Made by a program: the position numbers and the translations under genes. A stretch of DNA of 64,000 bases. Origin: Megaustenia siamemsis (lineage: Eukaryota; Mollusca; Gastropoda; Stylommatophora; Ariophantidae). The stretch is taken from contig JAVIAB010000139.1 of the NCBI GenBank assembly GCA_032433765.1, positions 42,317,946-42,381,945 on the forward strand, given 5' to 3'. Shown one piece after another: positions 22,640-34,310 of the stretch (position 1 is the first letter of the stretch; every line of letters starts with the position of its first letter). The notes beneath the pieces were generated by a model. That model ran no database searches and was not told the DNA's origin. It saw nothing but the letters and a program-made list of their open reading frames with translations.

Positions 22640-22915
22640 CATTAATAATATTAAATTAGGAAGAAACAATCATCATTTTTGGCCATGTAATGAGAAGAGA
22701 ACAGCTGGAATATATTGTAACAACTGGGGAAAATTGAGGGAAGCAAAGAGAAAAGATACCAGACAGCTTAAGCGAATCGCTTGGCAGTAGGTCAACAACA
22801 GAAATGATAAATAACTGTCGTGATTGAAAGTTGTGGAGAGACATGATCATCTACGCCAGCAGGCTTGTACTTGATAATGATGATAATGATGATGATGATG
22901 ATGATGATGCTGGTG
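22640..22915 (+). mobile_element. RTE-type LINE 3' fragment (subfamily A)
   Basis: Plus-strand tail of the LINE: ATTAGGAAGAAACAATCATC at the 5' break, a HVMRREQLEYIVTTG reading, and the end GTTGTGGAGAGACATGATC, then a long GATGAT run. Several frame breaks. Confidence 0.85.
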
Positions 22916-23310
22916 GTGACATGACGAGGTTTTGATTATAAAATGAAATTGTTTTATGATGGTGTTGTCGGTACAGATGGTTGTGTCAAATGTTTATTAT
23001 CATGACATGACATTGGGGGCCTCATAGCCTAGTTGGGAAAACCACTCGACTGGGCTACCGACGTTCGGTCAACCCGTGTTCGATTCCCGCTGGAAACAGT
23101 GTGAGTTGTACTCGTGGTTGGAACAAAAGAATACCCCTGCGGTCGACCAAGCCGGTGGCAGAAATGGATACCAGGGTATATTGCTCTGGCAAGGTGAGGA
23201 ATGCCGCCTCGCATCGTGAGTTTCGATGCTTGAAGCGACACTATCCGAATGTCTCTGAACAGTTCTGGATAGGCGGCCGAGCACATATGGGTGAAAAATC
23301 GCGAACTCTC

Positions 23311-23676
23311 TCTCTCTCTCTCTATGATCAAGACTCAATCATAGTAGGATTCCAGACTCTCTCATGAAGTCAGCTGTCTGTTTAAGCGAATAGATTGCCC
23401 CATATAGTTTCTCTTCCATGGAGGTGGGTGTGGACCACATTGCTCTTCTCAGGTCTGTGTACTGAGGGCAATCCTGTAGAACATGTTTTGTAGTCATATT
23501 GTCCAGTGTACAGTGGCATAGGCTGGTTGTACCTATTTTGAATTTGATGAACATGTGATTTCTCATTCTATTGGGGCCAGTGCGTAGGCGAAGTATGATG
23601 ACTTGATCCCTCCTTGATATTTATGGTATCCGTCCCTCTCGTTATGCTTTGGGTGTTCTCGTTTCCATTTTTTATC
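23311..23676 (-). mobile_element. RNase-H LINE 3' fragment inserted in SINE-2
   Basis: Minus-strand LINE tail flanked by ATCGCGAACT on both sides (about 23299-23308 and 23677-23686), a 10-bp target duplication within SINE-2. The 3' side carries a (TC)n-like tail in plus-strand view. It is probably the same broad class as the element at 50391-59735, judged by the zinc-knuckle tail. Confidence 0.8.
23339..23566 (-). pseudogene. LINE C-terminal CCHC-like tail
   Basis: 75-codon minus-strand piece: CHCTLDNMTTKHVLQDCPQY has the Cys-x-Cys...His...Cys pattern found after the RNase H domain of I/Nimb/Jockey-type LINEs. It is followed by LRRAMWSTPT, EEKLYG and a FMRESGILL end that resembles the terminal residues of that family. 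The upstream RT and RNase H are absent because of 5' truncation. Confidence 0.75.
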
Positions 23677-23811
23677 GCGAACTAAGACGCCGATTCAAGT
23701 CTCATACGTGACCCTTATCATGACATTGACGTAGTTGCTCATGATGATAATTATCTTGCAAGTCATAAGTTTAGTGATATTGATTTTGTAAGTAAAGATA
23801 CTATAGATTGT

Positions 23812-25918
23812 TTCATAAATCGTGCCCAACTTTTAAAATCGATAGCTTTTTAACCGCTTGTTGTAAGTTATTCAAAATTTGCATGTAAAGTTATAATGAT
23901 TAGAACCCAACAGGGAATTAATTTCATTAAAAAAAAAAAATTTGGTTATTATTGTTGCTTATTTGATTTATATAAATTTATAACGACCCATTGATGTAGT
24001 CAAAACTTAATGTTTACAGTATTTAAGTTTAAACATAGCGAGTAAAAATCCATACACGGTACAATTGACGTTTTTGCACACTTTCCACGTGGGCTTTCTG
24101 ACACAATTAGACACTTGTAGAAAACACGAGGCAATGTGTGTTCCATTTCCGTTCATTCATAGGTAGAGACGTGGAACAATAACATTTATCATGAGTCTTA
24201 AAATGAAATTCTGCAGTTTACAAAACATCGCAATAAAAATGTATGACTATTTTTGCAAAAGAGGCTAAACGAGGAAGATTATTTCATTCTTTAGAAAACC
24301 CTGAGAATAGGACAAGACACATTTTGGATTTATCTAAACGGTCATTTAATCGCTGGATTCAAGCACGTGACCGTCAATGTTCAAAATATACAAAATCACA
24401 AGGAAGAGTAAAAATGTTGGATAATTTCGACAGTGAACTTATTAGAAGTGAAATTCACAAATGTTGGGTATGAATGAAACTGTTACAATAAGAAAATTAA
24501 AAATTTCGCTGAAAAAGAACAACAGTTTTGAAATATCAAAGTCTACATTATGGAGGAATGTGAGAGCTGCAGGCTTTACATTCAGAAAGTATTCCAATGG
24601 ACGAAACATCATCTGTGAAAAGCCACATATAGTAGTCATGAGAAGCAAGTACTTACGTGAAGTAAAAGATGTGCGCAAGCAAGGTTATGATATTGTGTAC
24701 TTGGATGAAACATGGATCGATGCTCACCACACTAACCAAAGGGAATGGCAGTCATCAGATGGAAAGATTAAGAGATTAATACCTAGCAGCAAAGGACAGC
24801 GCTTGATAATTGCTCATGCAGGTAGTCGACAACATGGACTAATACAGAATGCAGAGCTCATTTTTCTTTCAAAATCCATAGACAATCGGGATTATCACTC
24901 TGAGATGAATGGTCACATATTTAGACATTGGATTGAAAATTCTGTTCTCCCATCACTAGATCGACCATCTTGCCTAATAATGGACAATGCAGCGTACCAT
25001 AACATTGTTGCTCTTGAAGATAAAGTCTCGACGTCATCCAGTACAAAAGATGCTATTAAGATATGGCTCACAAAGGAGCACATACAATTTAATAACATGT
25101 ACTTAAAACCTGAATTACTATCTCTAGTAAAGCAAAAACAGAGGACAAAGATTTTTCAAATAGATAAGATTATCCAATAGCACGGTCATATAAGTTTGAG
25201 GCTGCCACCTTACCATGCTCATTTAAATCCAATAGACCTAATCGGGGCAAAATTAAAAGGACAAGTGGCAGATGAAAATGCAACATTCAAAATATGCGAA
25301 GTAAAGACTTGCTTATCTCGCTTTATTAAATATAGACAAAGATTATTGGGCTAAATGTGAAGACCACGTCTTAAAACAGGAAGAGGAATATTGGAAAAAT
25401 GATGGTTTGTGGAATGTTCAACCCCAAACAGTTATTAATCTTTTAGACTCGTCTGATTCAGAATGAAAGTATATAGCCCCCACAATGTTGGCCCCTATAT
25501 TACCTTAAATTAGTTCAACAAACGGTCCTTTTCAGGACCACACAACTATGAAAATTGGACATACAGGTATACCTTGATATTATCGTCCGTCCTCGAACTG
25601 AGCAGACAATAATTCTCCTGGTGTTTTTCCTTATTCAGTTATTTCCCCATTACGGCCACGCCTTTACCTAGTGAAAATTAATCATAGACCAGCAACTACG
25701 GTAATTTCTATTATTTAGGGGTTCACAATTTACAATTTTGACAAACATCAAAGAAATTCGCCGCTTTAAGAAAACTGCAGCTGCAAGATATTTGTTAAAT
25801 ATACATTTAAAGGGTCTTTTGCATTCTAATAACATTTGGAAAATGTCAAAAGTTTTTAACAAACGGTTTCTGAGCAATAGCGTTTTGAAGTTGGGCAAGT
25901 GATTTGAAACGAGCTGTA
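23812..25918 (+). mobile_element. Sailor-like Tc1/mariner-related transposon, dead copy
   Basis: A ~2.1-kb DNA transposon bounded by inverted ends TATAGATTGTTTCATAAATC (left) and GAAACGAGCTGTA (right), with TA at the borders. It is nearly identical along its whole length to 40950-43068. The transposase is broken. The almost complete identity to an intact copy suggests both came from a fairly recent burst. Confidence 0.9.
24191..25401 (+). pseudogene. Sailor-like transposase, frameshifted
   Basis: Compared base by base with the intact copy at 41337-42551, this one has an extra A near 24258 (frame loss), a lost A near 24462 (new frame), a TAG at about 25178 replacing a Glu codon, and changes near 25230 and 25308 that again shift frame. 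The longest intact piece, 24461-25180, keeps YLDETW and IMDNAAYH, the first two catalytic Asp residues, but the HLNPIEL block with the catalytic Glu falls beyond the stop and is itself mutated. Confidence 0.92.
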
Positions 25919-25961
25919 ATAATAATGACTGTGATGTTGATGTTAATTAAGACAATAATCA

Positions 25962-26462
<501 letters not shown>

Positions 26463-27020
26463 ATAATAATATTGATAATTATGCTATTTATGAAAAAAAA
26501 GAAAGAAATGTTGTTGATGATAAACATATTAATATCAAAATAAGGTAGTTGAGATAATAAAAATAATGGCATGAGGATTATTATAAAAGCAGTAATGACG
26601 TCAACCACGATTATATCTTCTTTAATGATAACAAATGTTGTGATAAAATATACAAATAATGCACCCTCTAGCACTGCGAAAATTGAAACAAAAACAATGT
26701 GGGTAATAATTTAGCTTGGTGTCAAAAACTTGCGTCAACCTCGCAACAACAGTCAAATGTCTCTTCCGGTTACTGACCTCATTACTGACATTGTAACCTA
26801 GTACTGAGTACACAACAGACTACACCACAAATTTGGAAAAAGCGGTTCAGATTTACGAGGTTTAGAAGAGGCGGGTTGAAATGTTCAACAACAGGAAAAA
26901 TACATGGTGTGAGGGATCGAGGAAAGCAAGTAAAGGTTCCTTCTACGTCTTGTTAAGCATATGGGGAAGATAAAGTAAATTGTAAAGAACCCTGCACGCC
27001 ACGTGGAGTATAGAAAATAA
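26463..27020. other. No recognised feature
   Basis: AT-rich sequence. I see no repeat unit and no domain. Confidence 0.4.
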
Positions 27021-27272
27021 GGTGTAAAAAAGTAAAGTACCCCCGTCACGCCAAGTGGCGTATATGGAATACGGTGTTAGTGACCATAAATTTAACAGAC
27101 CTTCAGCACATGATTTTTGGGGTAATGTGGTCGGTATTACGCCCGTGCCGCTTTACTTTCCAGAGAAAAAAGTCCGGTACCCATTAAAGTCTGGGTGAAC
27201 TGGAGCCGTCGGTTGGGATCGAACCCTACCTATTGTCCTTTGTAGTCCAGTTCACTAACCACTGAGCTATCT
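27021..27272 (-). mobile_element. SINE-1 copy
   Basis: Minus-strand copy with the complete 3' end (GTAAAGTACCCCCGTCACGC in plus view), the hairpin CGCCAAGTGGCG, a body with small changes, B box and a head ending near AGCTATCTCCC. Confidence 0.9.
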
Positions 27273-27418
27273 CCCAAATATGGTGTTAGTGAGCATAATT
27301 TTTACAGACCTTCGGCACATGATTTCTAGGGTAATGTGGTCGGTAAGCCCGTGCCGCCTTACTTTCACAGAAAAAAAATCGGTACCCATTTAAGACTGGG
27401 TGAACCCGGAGGCCGTCT
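27273..27418 (-). mobile_element. SINE-1 partial copy, head to tail with the previous one
   Basis: The central body only (AATATGGTGTTAGTGAGCAT through GGGTGAACCCGGAGGCCGTC). It joins the full copy on its left directly, with no spacer, so one copy inserted in or beside another. Confidence 0.8.
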
Positions 27419-27645
27419 AACAGGACTGAACCATGATGTCATTTATTTCGTGACCACGGCACACTTTTGGCTGATGTAATCTTATCACACCAGGCCGCAT
27501 CTTACGTACCAATTTTAGAGGCTGGGTGAACTCCGGAGCCTTGTCGGTCATAAAAAAATGTCCACCAATTTTGGGAACTAAACCCTGACTCTTCTGATTA
27601 GGAAGCGAGCGCACTAACCACTCAGTCATCAAGGCTTCTATGGAA
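27419..27645 (-). mobile_element. Diverged SINE-1-like copy
   Basis: A third tRNA-like unit in the same cluster: TGAACCATGATGTCATTTAT, GGCTGGGTGAACTCCGGAGC, AACTAAACCCTGACTCTTCT, and the head GCACTAACCACTCAGTCATC. The anticodon-side and T-arm wording differ from the main family, so it may be a separate subfamily. Confidence 0.55.
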
Positions 27646-27856
27646 AGAGGTAGAAAAGAGTAAGTGATGTTGGATGGTTTAACGAGTTGGCGCTTGAAAA
27701 GATCAATGGTTGAACTATTACACAAAGCATAAGACGACGGTTATGTAGGAAACCGATATTCGACACTTCAAGGCGTGGACCATAAATGAATGACACAACA
27801 GGCGCCTGTTCGGTCGTATATTAAATGTATTTCGTACAGCACATCTATGAGGAGGG

Positions 27857-28112
27857 AGCCGCGATAGCTCAGTGGTTAGTAAATTGGACTGCAAAGGACA
27901 AGGGGTAGGGTTCGATCCCAACCGACGGCTTCCGGATTCACCCAGCTTTAAATAGGTACCGGATTTTTTATCTGGGAAATAAAGCGGCACAGGCGTAATA
28001 CCGACCACATTACCCCAAAAATCATGTGCTGAAGGTCGGTAAAATTTATGGTCACTAACACCATATTCCCTATACGCCACATGGCGGGACGGGGGTACTT
28101 AATTTATTTTTA
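27857..28112 (+). mobile_element. SINE-1 copy
   Basis: Plus-strand copy with good A box (TAGCTCAGTGG) and B box (GGTTCGATCCC), body, and 3' hairpin region CGCCACATGGCGGGACGG followed by a short tail. Confidence 0.93.
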
Positions 28113-28194
28113 CAGCTATGGGGGAAAAGGCCATCATCCTGCCCGCATCAACTCGTGGCATTACGTCAACGCCAGGGTCAACAACTATTATTTA

Positions 28195-29660
28195 AAAAAA
28201 TGGTATGTTACAGTCTATTTGTTATATGATGTACTAGATGTTAAATAGGATGTCTAAATTGTATATGATGTACAAGATGTTAAATAGCATGTCTAATTGT
28301 TATATGATGTACAAAATGTCAAATAGCATGTCTAAATGTTATATGATGTACTAGATGTCAAATAGCATATCTAAATGTTATATGATGTACAAGATGTTAA
28401 TAGCATGTCTAATTGTTATATGATGTACTAGATGTCTAATAGCATGTCTAATTGTTATATGATGTACAAGATGTTAAATAGCATGTCTAATTGTTATATG
28501 ATGTACTAGATGTTAAATAGCATGTCTAATTGTTATATGATGTACAAGATGTTAAATATCATGTCTATTTGTTATATGATGTGCAAGATGTCAAATAGCA
28601 TATCTAAATGTTATATGATGTACAAGATGTTAAATATCATGTCTAATTGTTATATGATGTACAAGATGTCAAATAGCATGTCTATTTGTTATATGATGTA
28701 CAAGATGTCAAATAGCATGTCTATTTGTTATATGATGTACTAGATATCAAATAGCATGTCTATTTGTTATATGATGTACAAGATGTCAAATAGCATGTCT
28801 AAATGTTATATGATGTACAAGATGTTAAATAGCATGTCTAATTGTTATATGATGTACAAGATGTCAATAGCATGTCTATTTGTTATATGATGTACAAGAT
28901 GTCAAATAGCACGTCTATTTGTTATATGATGTATAAGATGTCAAATAGCATGTCTATTTGTTATATGATGTACTAGATGTCAAATAGCATGTCTATTTGT
29001 TATATGATGTACTAGATGTCAAATAGCATGTCTAAATGTTATATCATGTACTAGATGTCAAATAGCATGTCTATTTGTTATATGATGTACTAGATGTCAA
29101 ACAGCATGTCTAAATGTTATATGATGTGCAAGATGTCAAATGGCATGTCTATTTGTTATATGATGTACTAGATGTCAATTAGCATATCTAAATGTTATAT
29201 GATGTACTAGATGTCAAATAGCATGTCTATTTGTTATATGATGTACTCGATGTCAAATAGCATGTCTAAATGTTATATGATGTAATAGATGTCAGATAGC
29301 ATGTCTAATTGTTATATGATGTACTAGATGTCAAATAGGATGTCTATTTGTTATATGATGTACTAGATGTCAAATAGCATGTCTATTTTTATATGATGTA
29401 CTAGATGTCAAATAGCATGTCTAATTGTTATATGATGTACTCGATGTCAAATAGCATGTCTAATTGTTATATGATGTACTAGATGTCAATTAGCATATCT
29501 AAATGTTATATGATGTACTAGATGTCAAATAGCATGTCTATTTGTATATGATGTACTAGATGTCAAATAGTATGTCTAATTGTTATATGATGTACTAGAT
29601 GTCAAATAGCATGTCTAATTGTTATATGATGTACTGTATGTCAAATAGCATGTCTAATCA
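28195..29660. repeat. 39-bp satellite, about 37 copies
   Basis: Units of about 39 bp: TGTTATATGATGTACTAGAT followed by GTCAAATAGCATGTCTAAT. Two dimorphisms alternate: ACTAGATGTC against ACAAGATGTT, and TCTAATTG against TCTATTTG or TCTAAATG. The ACAAG forms predominate on the left and ACTAG forms on the right, so the array carries a left-to-right gradient of variants. Confidence 0.95.
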
Positions 29661-29668
29661 ACATTTTT

Positions 29669-29731
29669 ATTTGATGCACTAGATATGAAATAGAAATAAT
29701 ATCATACTATTTCACATCTAGTACATCAAAT
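29669..29731. repeat. Imperfect hairpin at the right edge of the 39-bp satellite
   Basis: ATTTGATGCACTAGATATGA near 29669 is mirrored by a CACATCTAGTACATCAAAT stretch ending at 29731, with ~13 bases between the arms. The arms are made of satellite wording, so an inverted unit closes the array. Confidence 0.8.
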
Positions 29732-29779
29732 AACAATGTACTAGTACATACATTATGTACTAGAAAAGAAGAATAACAA

Positions 29780-30060
29780 ATAAAACTGACGGCCCAGAAA
29801 TGTAGATTTAAAGAAGCACAAGAGTAGTTGGATGGATGAAGAAGAAAGGGGGAAAACAAAAACTGTTTTGAAGGGACTTACGTTGAAGGAGTAATTGAAT
29901 GTAATCCGAGAAAATTTTAGATTCTGTACTTTGAACATACAAAAATACATATTGAAAGTCGTTGTTCAAGGAAATTTACCCGGGGAAAGAAACAGCCAGA
30001 CAATGATTCAAAACCATCTCCTTTATTATCCACACTCTGGATCCTTCTTTGACACCAAAT
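29780..30060 (+). mobile_element. Possible degraded RTE LINE 3' fragment
   Basis: Plus-strand reading contains RENFRFCTLNIQKYILKVVV followed by GNLPGERNSQT, which has the layout of the LINE tail block (FFGH..R...LEYLVTTGKI.G.RDRGRQ) but little identity. No GATGAT tail is seen. Weak support. Confidence 0.35.
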
Positions 30061-30239
30061 TGTTAGTCTCGCTTGATTAGATGGATGTCCTGTTCCAACC
30101 TCTGTGTGTTATCACTACCTGTATTTTTTCATTTGATTGCGACTGTTGATCTACTGCTGTGATGTTTATATGGTCCTTTCCGCCTTTACTGGACGCATGA
30201 TACTGTCGATCATCGATAATAACTGGAAAGGCCTGTGTC

Positions 30240-30461
30240 TCAATCTACATGCATTCCAAGCAGAAGCTGAGTTTCATGGGATTCCAGTTGATAGGTAAGA
30301 TATACGTCGCCATTGTCTGCTTTCGGCCCCTTTGTCCATATTTCATGCTTCGGTGTTATATCCGTAATCTCATTCAAGTAACCCAAACTGTAACGAGCTT
30401 GACTGTCAAAGGTATGATGCACCATCTCGTGTCTTATAGTAGAGGTCAAACTTAACGTCAC
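30240..30461 (-). CDS. Unidentified exon-like ORF
   Basis: 73 codons on the minus strand with balanced, non-repetitive composition: STIRHEMVHHTFDSQARYSL near the N-terminus, then GYLNEITDITPKHEIWTKGP, and a hydrophilic end. It stands out because its neighbours are satellites and LINE debris, whereas this reads like a normal protein segment. It could be one exon of a host gene or an element-derived domain. I do not recognise the family. No clear splice acceptor or donor was found in the right orientation, and the flanking sequence on both sides is non-coding. Confidence 0.3.
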   Translation of the reverse strand: MTLSLTSTIRHEMVHHTFDSQARYSLGYLNEITDITPKHEIWTKGPKADNGDVYLTYQLESHETQLLLGMHVD

Positions 30462-30756
30462 ATACTAATATAAGCACATTTTTTTTACATTGTCGATTTT
30501 GTTAATATTATTTCATATTTATTATTTTAAATTATTATTACTTTTAATTATAATAATGAATTATTATTATGTCACTTATTTTTATTTCAACAATCTTTCG
30601 TTCGCCTGAAGTATTGTCTATATCTGCAATGTCGTTTCCTGTAAAAATGTTACTGCCTTTTGTAACTCATGCAGTGGCCTATTTTAACAATATAACCCGT
30701 TTAAATGGAAGACATATTTTTACTCCCATACCAATCTCCACTAGAGTTAGTTCTGT

Positions 30757-33700
30757 CACCCCACCCTTGTTGTCTCACACCACCTTTCTTGTCTCACACC
30801 ACCCTCGTTGTCTCACACCACCCTCGTTGTCTCACACCGCCCTCGTTGTCTCACATCACCAACGTTGTCTCACACCGCCCTCGTTGTCTCACACCACCCT
30901 CGTTGTCTCACAATCACCCTCCTTGTTTCACACCACCCTCGTTGTCTCACATCACCCTCGTTGTCTCACACCACCCTCGTTGTCTCACATCACCCTCGTT
31001 GTCTCACATCACCCTCGTTGTTTCACACCACCCTCGTTGTCACACATCACCCTCGTTGTCTCACATCACCCTCGTTGTCTCACACCACCCTCGTTGTCTC
31101 ACACCACCCTCGTTGTTTCACATCACCCTCGTTGTCTCACACCACCCTCGTTGTCTCACACCACCCTCGTTGTCTCACATCACCCTCGTTGTCTCACACC
31201 ACCCTCCTTGTCTCACACCACCCTCTCGTTGTCTCACACCACCCTCATTGCCTCACACCGCGCTCGTTGTCTCACACCACCCTCGTTGTCTCACGCAACT
31301 CTCCTTGTCTCACATCACCCTCGTTGTATCACGCCAACCTCGTTGTCTCACATCACCTTCGTTGTCTCACACCACCCTCATTGCCTCACACCGCCCTCGT
31401 TGTCTCACACCACCCTGGTTGTCTCACGCCACTCTCCTTGTCTCACATCACCCTCGTTGTATCACGCCAACCTCGTTGTCTCACACCGCCCTCGTTGTCT
31501 CAAATCACCCTGGTTGTCTCACACCGCCTTCCTTGTCTCACACCACCTTCGTTGTATCACGCCAACCTCGTTGTCTAACACCGCCCTCGTTGTCTCAAAC
31601 CACCCTGGTTGTCTCACACCACCTTCCTTGTCTCACACCACCTTCGTTGTATCACGTCAACCTCGTTGTCTCACACCGCCCTCGTTGTCTCAAACCACCC
31701 TGGTTGTCTCACGCCACTCTCCTTGTCTCACACCACCTTCGTTGTCTCACACCTCTCTCCTTGTCTCACACCTCTCTCCTTGTCTCACGCCAACCTCGTT
31801 GTCTCACACCACCCTCGTTGTCTCACACCTCTCTCCTTGTCTCACACCACCCTCGTTGTCTCACACCTCTCTCCTTGTCTCACACCTCTCTCCTTGTCTC
31901 ACACCACCTTCGTTGTCTCACACCACCCTCGTTGTCTCACACCACTCTCCTTGTCTCACACCTCTCTCCTTGTCTCACACCACCTACGTTGTCTCACACC
32001 ACTCTCCTTGTCTCACACCACTCTCCTTGTCTCACACCTCTCTCCTTGTCTCACACCACCTTCGTTGTCTCACACCACTCTCCTTGTCTCACACCTCTCT
32101 CCTTGTCTCACACCACTCTCCTTGTCTCACACCACTCTCCTTGTCTCACACCACTCTCCTTGTCTCACACCACTCTCCTTGTCTCACACCTCTCTCCTTG
32201 TCTCAAACCACCTTCGTTGTCTCACACCTCTCTCCTTGTCTCACACCTCTCTCCTTGTCTCACACCTCTCTCCTTGTCTCACACCACCTTCGTTGTCTCA
32301 CATCTCTCTCCTTGTCTCACACCTCTCTCCTTGTCTCACACCACCTTCGTTGTCTCACACCTCTCTCCTTGTCTCACACCACCTTCGTTGTCTCACACCA
32401 CCTTCGTTGTCTCACACCACCTTCGTTGTCTCACACCACCTTCGTTGTCTCACACCTCTCTCCTTGTCTCACACCTCTCTCCTTGTCTCACACCACTCTC
32501 CTTGTCTCACACCTCTCTCCTTGTCTCACACCACCTTCGTTGTCTCACACCTCTCTCCTTGTCTCACACCTCTCTCCTTGTCTCACACCACCTTCGTTGT
32601 CTCACACCTCTCTCCTTGTCTCACACCACCTTCGTTGTCTCACACCTCTCTCCTTGTCTCACAACTCTCTCCTTGTCTCACACCACCTTCGTTGTCTCAC
32701 ACCTCTCTCCTTGTCTCACACCTCTCTCCTTGTCTCACACCACCTTCGTTGTCTCACACCTCTCTCCTTGTCTCACACCACCTTAGTTGTCTCACACCAC
32801 CTTCGTTGTCTCACACCTCTCTCCTTGTCTCACACCACCTTCGTTGTCTCACACCACCTTCGTTGTCTCACACCTCTCTCCTTGTCTCACACCACCTTCG
32901 TTGTCTCACACCACTCTCCTTGTCTCACACCACCTTCGTTGTCTCACACCTCTCTCCTTGTCTCACACCTCTCTCCTTGTCTCACACCACCTTCGTTGTC
33001 TCACACCACTCTCCTTGTCTCACACCTCTCTCCTTGTCTCACACCACCTTCGTTGTCTCACACCTCTCTCCTTGTCTCACACCACCTTCGTTGTCTCACA
33101 CCTCTCTCCTTGTCTCCCACCTCTCTCCTTGTCTCACACCACTCTCCTTGTCTCACACCTCTCTCCTTGTCTCACACCTCTCTCCTTGTCTCACACCTCT
33201 CTCCTTGTCTCACACCACCTTCGTTGTCTCACACCTCTCTCCTTGTCTCACACCACCTTCGTTGTCTCACACCTCTCTCCTTGTCTCACACCACTCTCCT
33301 TGTCTCACACCTCTCTCCTTGTCTCACACCTCTCTCCTTGTCTCACACCTCTCTCCTTGTCTCACACCACTCTCCTTGTCTCACACCTCTCTCCTTGTCT
33401 CACACCACTCTCCTTGTCTCACACCTCTCTCCTTGTCTCACACCACTCTCCTTGTCTCACACCTCTCTCCTTGTCTCACACCACCTTCGTTGTATCACGC
33501 CAACCTCGTTGTCTCACACCACCCTCGTTGTCTCACACCACCCTCGTTGTCTCACACCACCTTCGTTGTCTCACACCACTCTCCTTGCCTCACACCTCTC
33601 TCCTTGTCTCACACCTCTCTCCTTGTCTCACACCACCTTCGTTGTCTCACACCTCTCTCCTTGTCTCACACCTCTCTTCTTGTCTCACACCACCTTCGTT

Positions 33701-33880
33701 GTATCACGCCAACCTCGTTGTATCACGCCAACCTCGTTGTCTCACACCACCTTCGTTGTCTCACACCACCCTCGTTGTCTCACACCTCTCTCCTTGTCTC
33801 ACATCACCCTCGTTGTCTCGCATCACCCTCATTGCCTCGCGTCACCCTTGTTGTCTCGCGTCACCCGATTTCTGCCAGTA
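30757..33880. repeat. 19-bp minisatellite, ~160 copies, open in all forward frames
   Basis: A 3.1-kb array of CTCACACCACCCTCGTTGT and variants. Four main unit types are visible: CCACCCTCG, CCACCTTCG, CCTCTCTCC and CCACTCTCC cores. The first dominates the left third and reappears at the right end; the CCTCTCTCC type dominates the middle and right. The period is not a multiple of three and no unit creates a stop, so all three plus frames stay open for hundreds of codons, each cycling through the same 19-residue repeat (SHTTLVV.., SHHPRCL.., LTPPSLS..). I regard these as non-coding. Confidence 0.96.
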
Positions 33881-34139
33881 ACAATACAAACTCAGGTCGA
33901 GAAGTGCAAACAAAACATTCGTTATCTCAAGTAATCAAATACCAGCTTGCAGAGGGACAGATTAGAGATGTGAAATGTTACCAAAGGCGGATTTTCAATA
34001 CTTTATACTTGGGCCTCGAGTACTCACTTCCTCTCTATCACCATGACCCCTCCTTCTCTTCTTTCTTGGGTAAAAGCATAAAAATGTATCACGATGTATA
34101 AAGATGCAAAGATGCTGTAAAGCTGATAAATTGAATGAA
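33881..34139. other. Flank of the minisatellite, no gene recognised
   Basis: Unique sequence following the array. The open frames that run through it are continuations of the repeat frames. Confidence 0.4.
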
Positions 34140-34310
34140 AACAGGAGTGGTTGGTCTTGAGGCAAGACGCCGGCCTCGATACAGAGAGGTTGTGGGTTCA
34201 AGCTGCATGAGTTCGGATTTTTATTTATGATTTCTCTCAGCGGCAACCACCCCTGGTCTCAGCAGCGAGGCCCGACTTGAAACGTCAATTACTCATGGAC
34301 GGAAAAATAT
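34140..34310 (+). mobile_element. Possible tRNA-derived SINE relic
   Basis: A tRNA-like head (GGTTGGTCTTGAGGCAAGAC, then GGTTGTGGGTTCAAGC as a B-box-like element) is followed by a body with CGGCAACCACCCCTGGTCTC. It does not match SINE-1 or SINE-2. No target duplication was found. Confidence 0.35.

Larger units (their letters stand above)
23014..23718 (+). mobile_element. SINE-2 copy (tRNA-derived), split by a LINE insertion
   Basis: Second SINE family. The tRNA-like head has A box TAGCCTAGTTGG and B box GTGTTCGATTCCCG. The body includes GTGAGTTGTACTCGTGGTTG and AAGGTGAGGAATGCC, and the 3' end is GACGCCGATTCAAGTCTC. CATGACATTG at 23006-23015 and 23719-23728 is its target duplication. The element is interrupted from about 23311 to 23676 by a LINE tail. 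Confidence 0.88.

Noticed and set aside
23029..23367. Three overlapping ORFs of about 90-100 codons near 23.1-23.3 kb
   Set aside because: They lie entirely in the SINE-2 head and body, which is non-coding RNA-derived sequence.
27718..28080. 120-codon minus-strand ORF
   Set aside because: Mostly the complement of a SINE-1 copy; similar 'YREYGVSDHKFYRPSAHDFWGN' frames appear in every SINE-1 copy.
30569..34101. Very long repetitive ORFs (up to 1121 codons) across the 19-bp array
   Set aside because: All three forward frames are open for the same trivial reason: a stop-free 19-bp unit. No frame is favoured and composition is dictated by the repeat.
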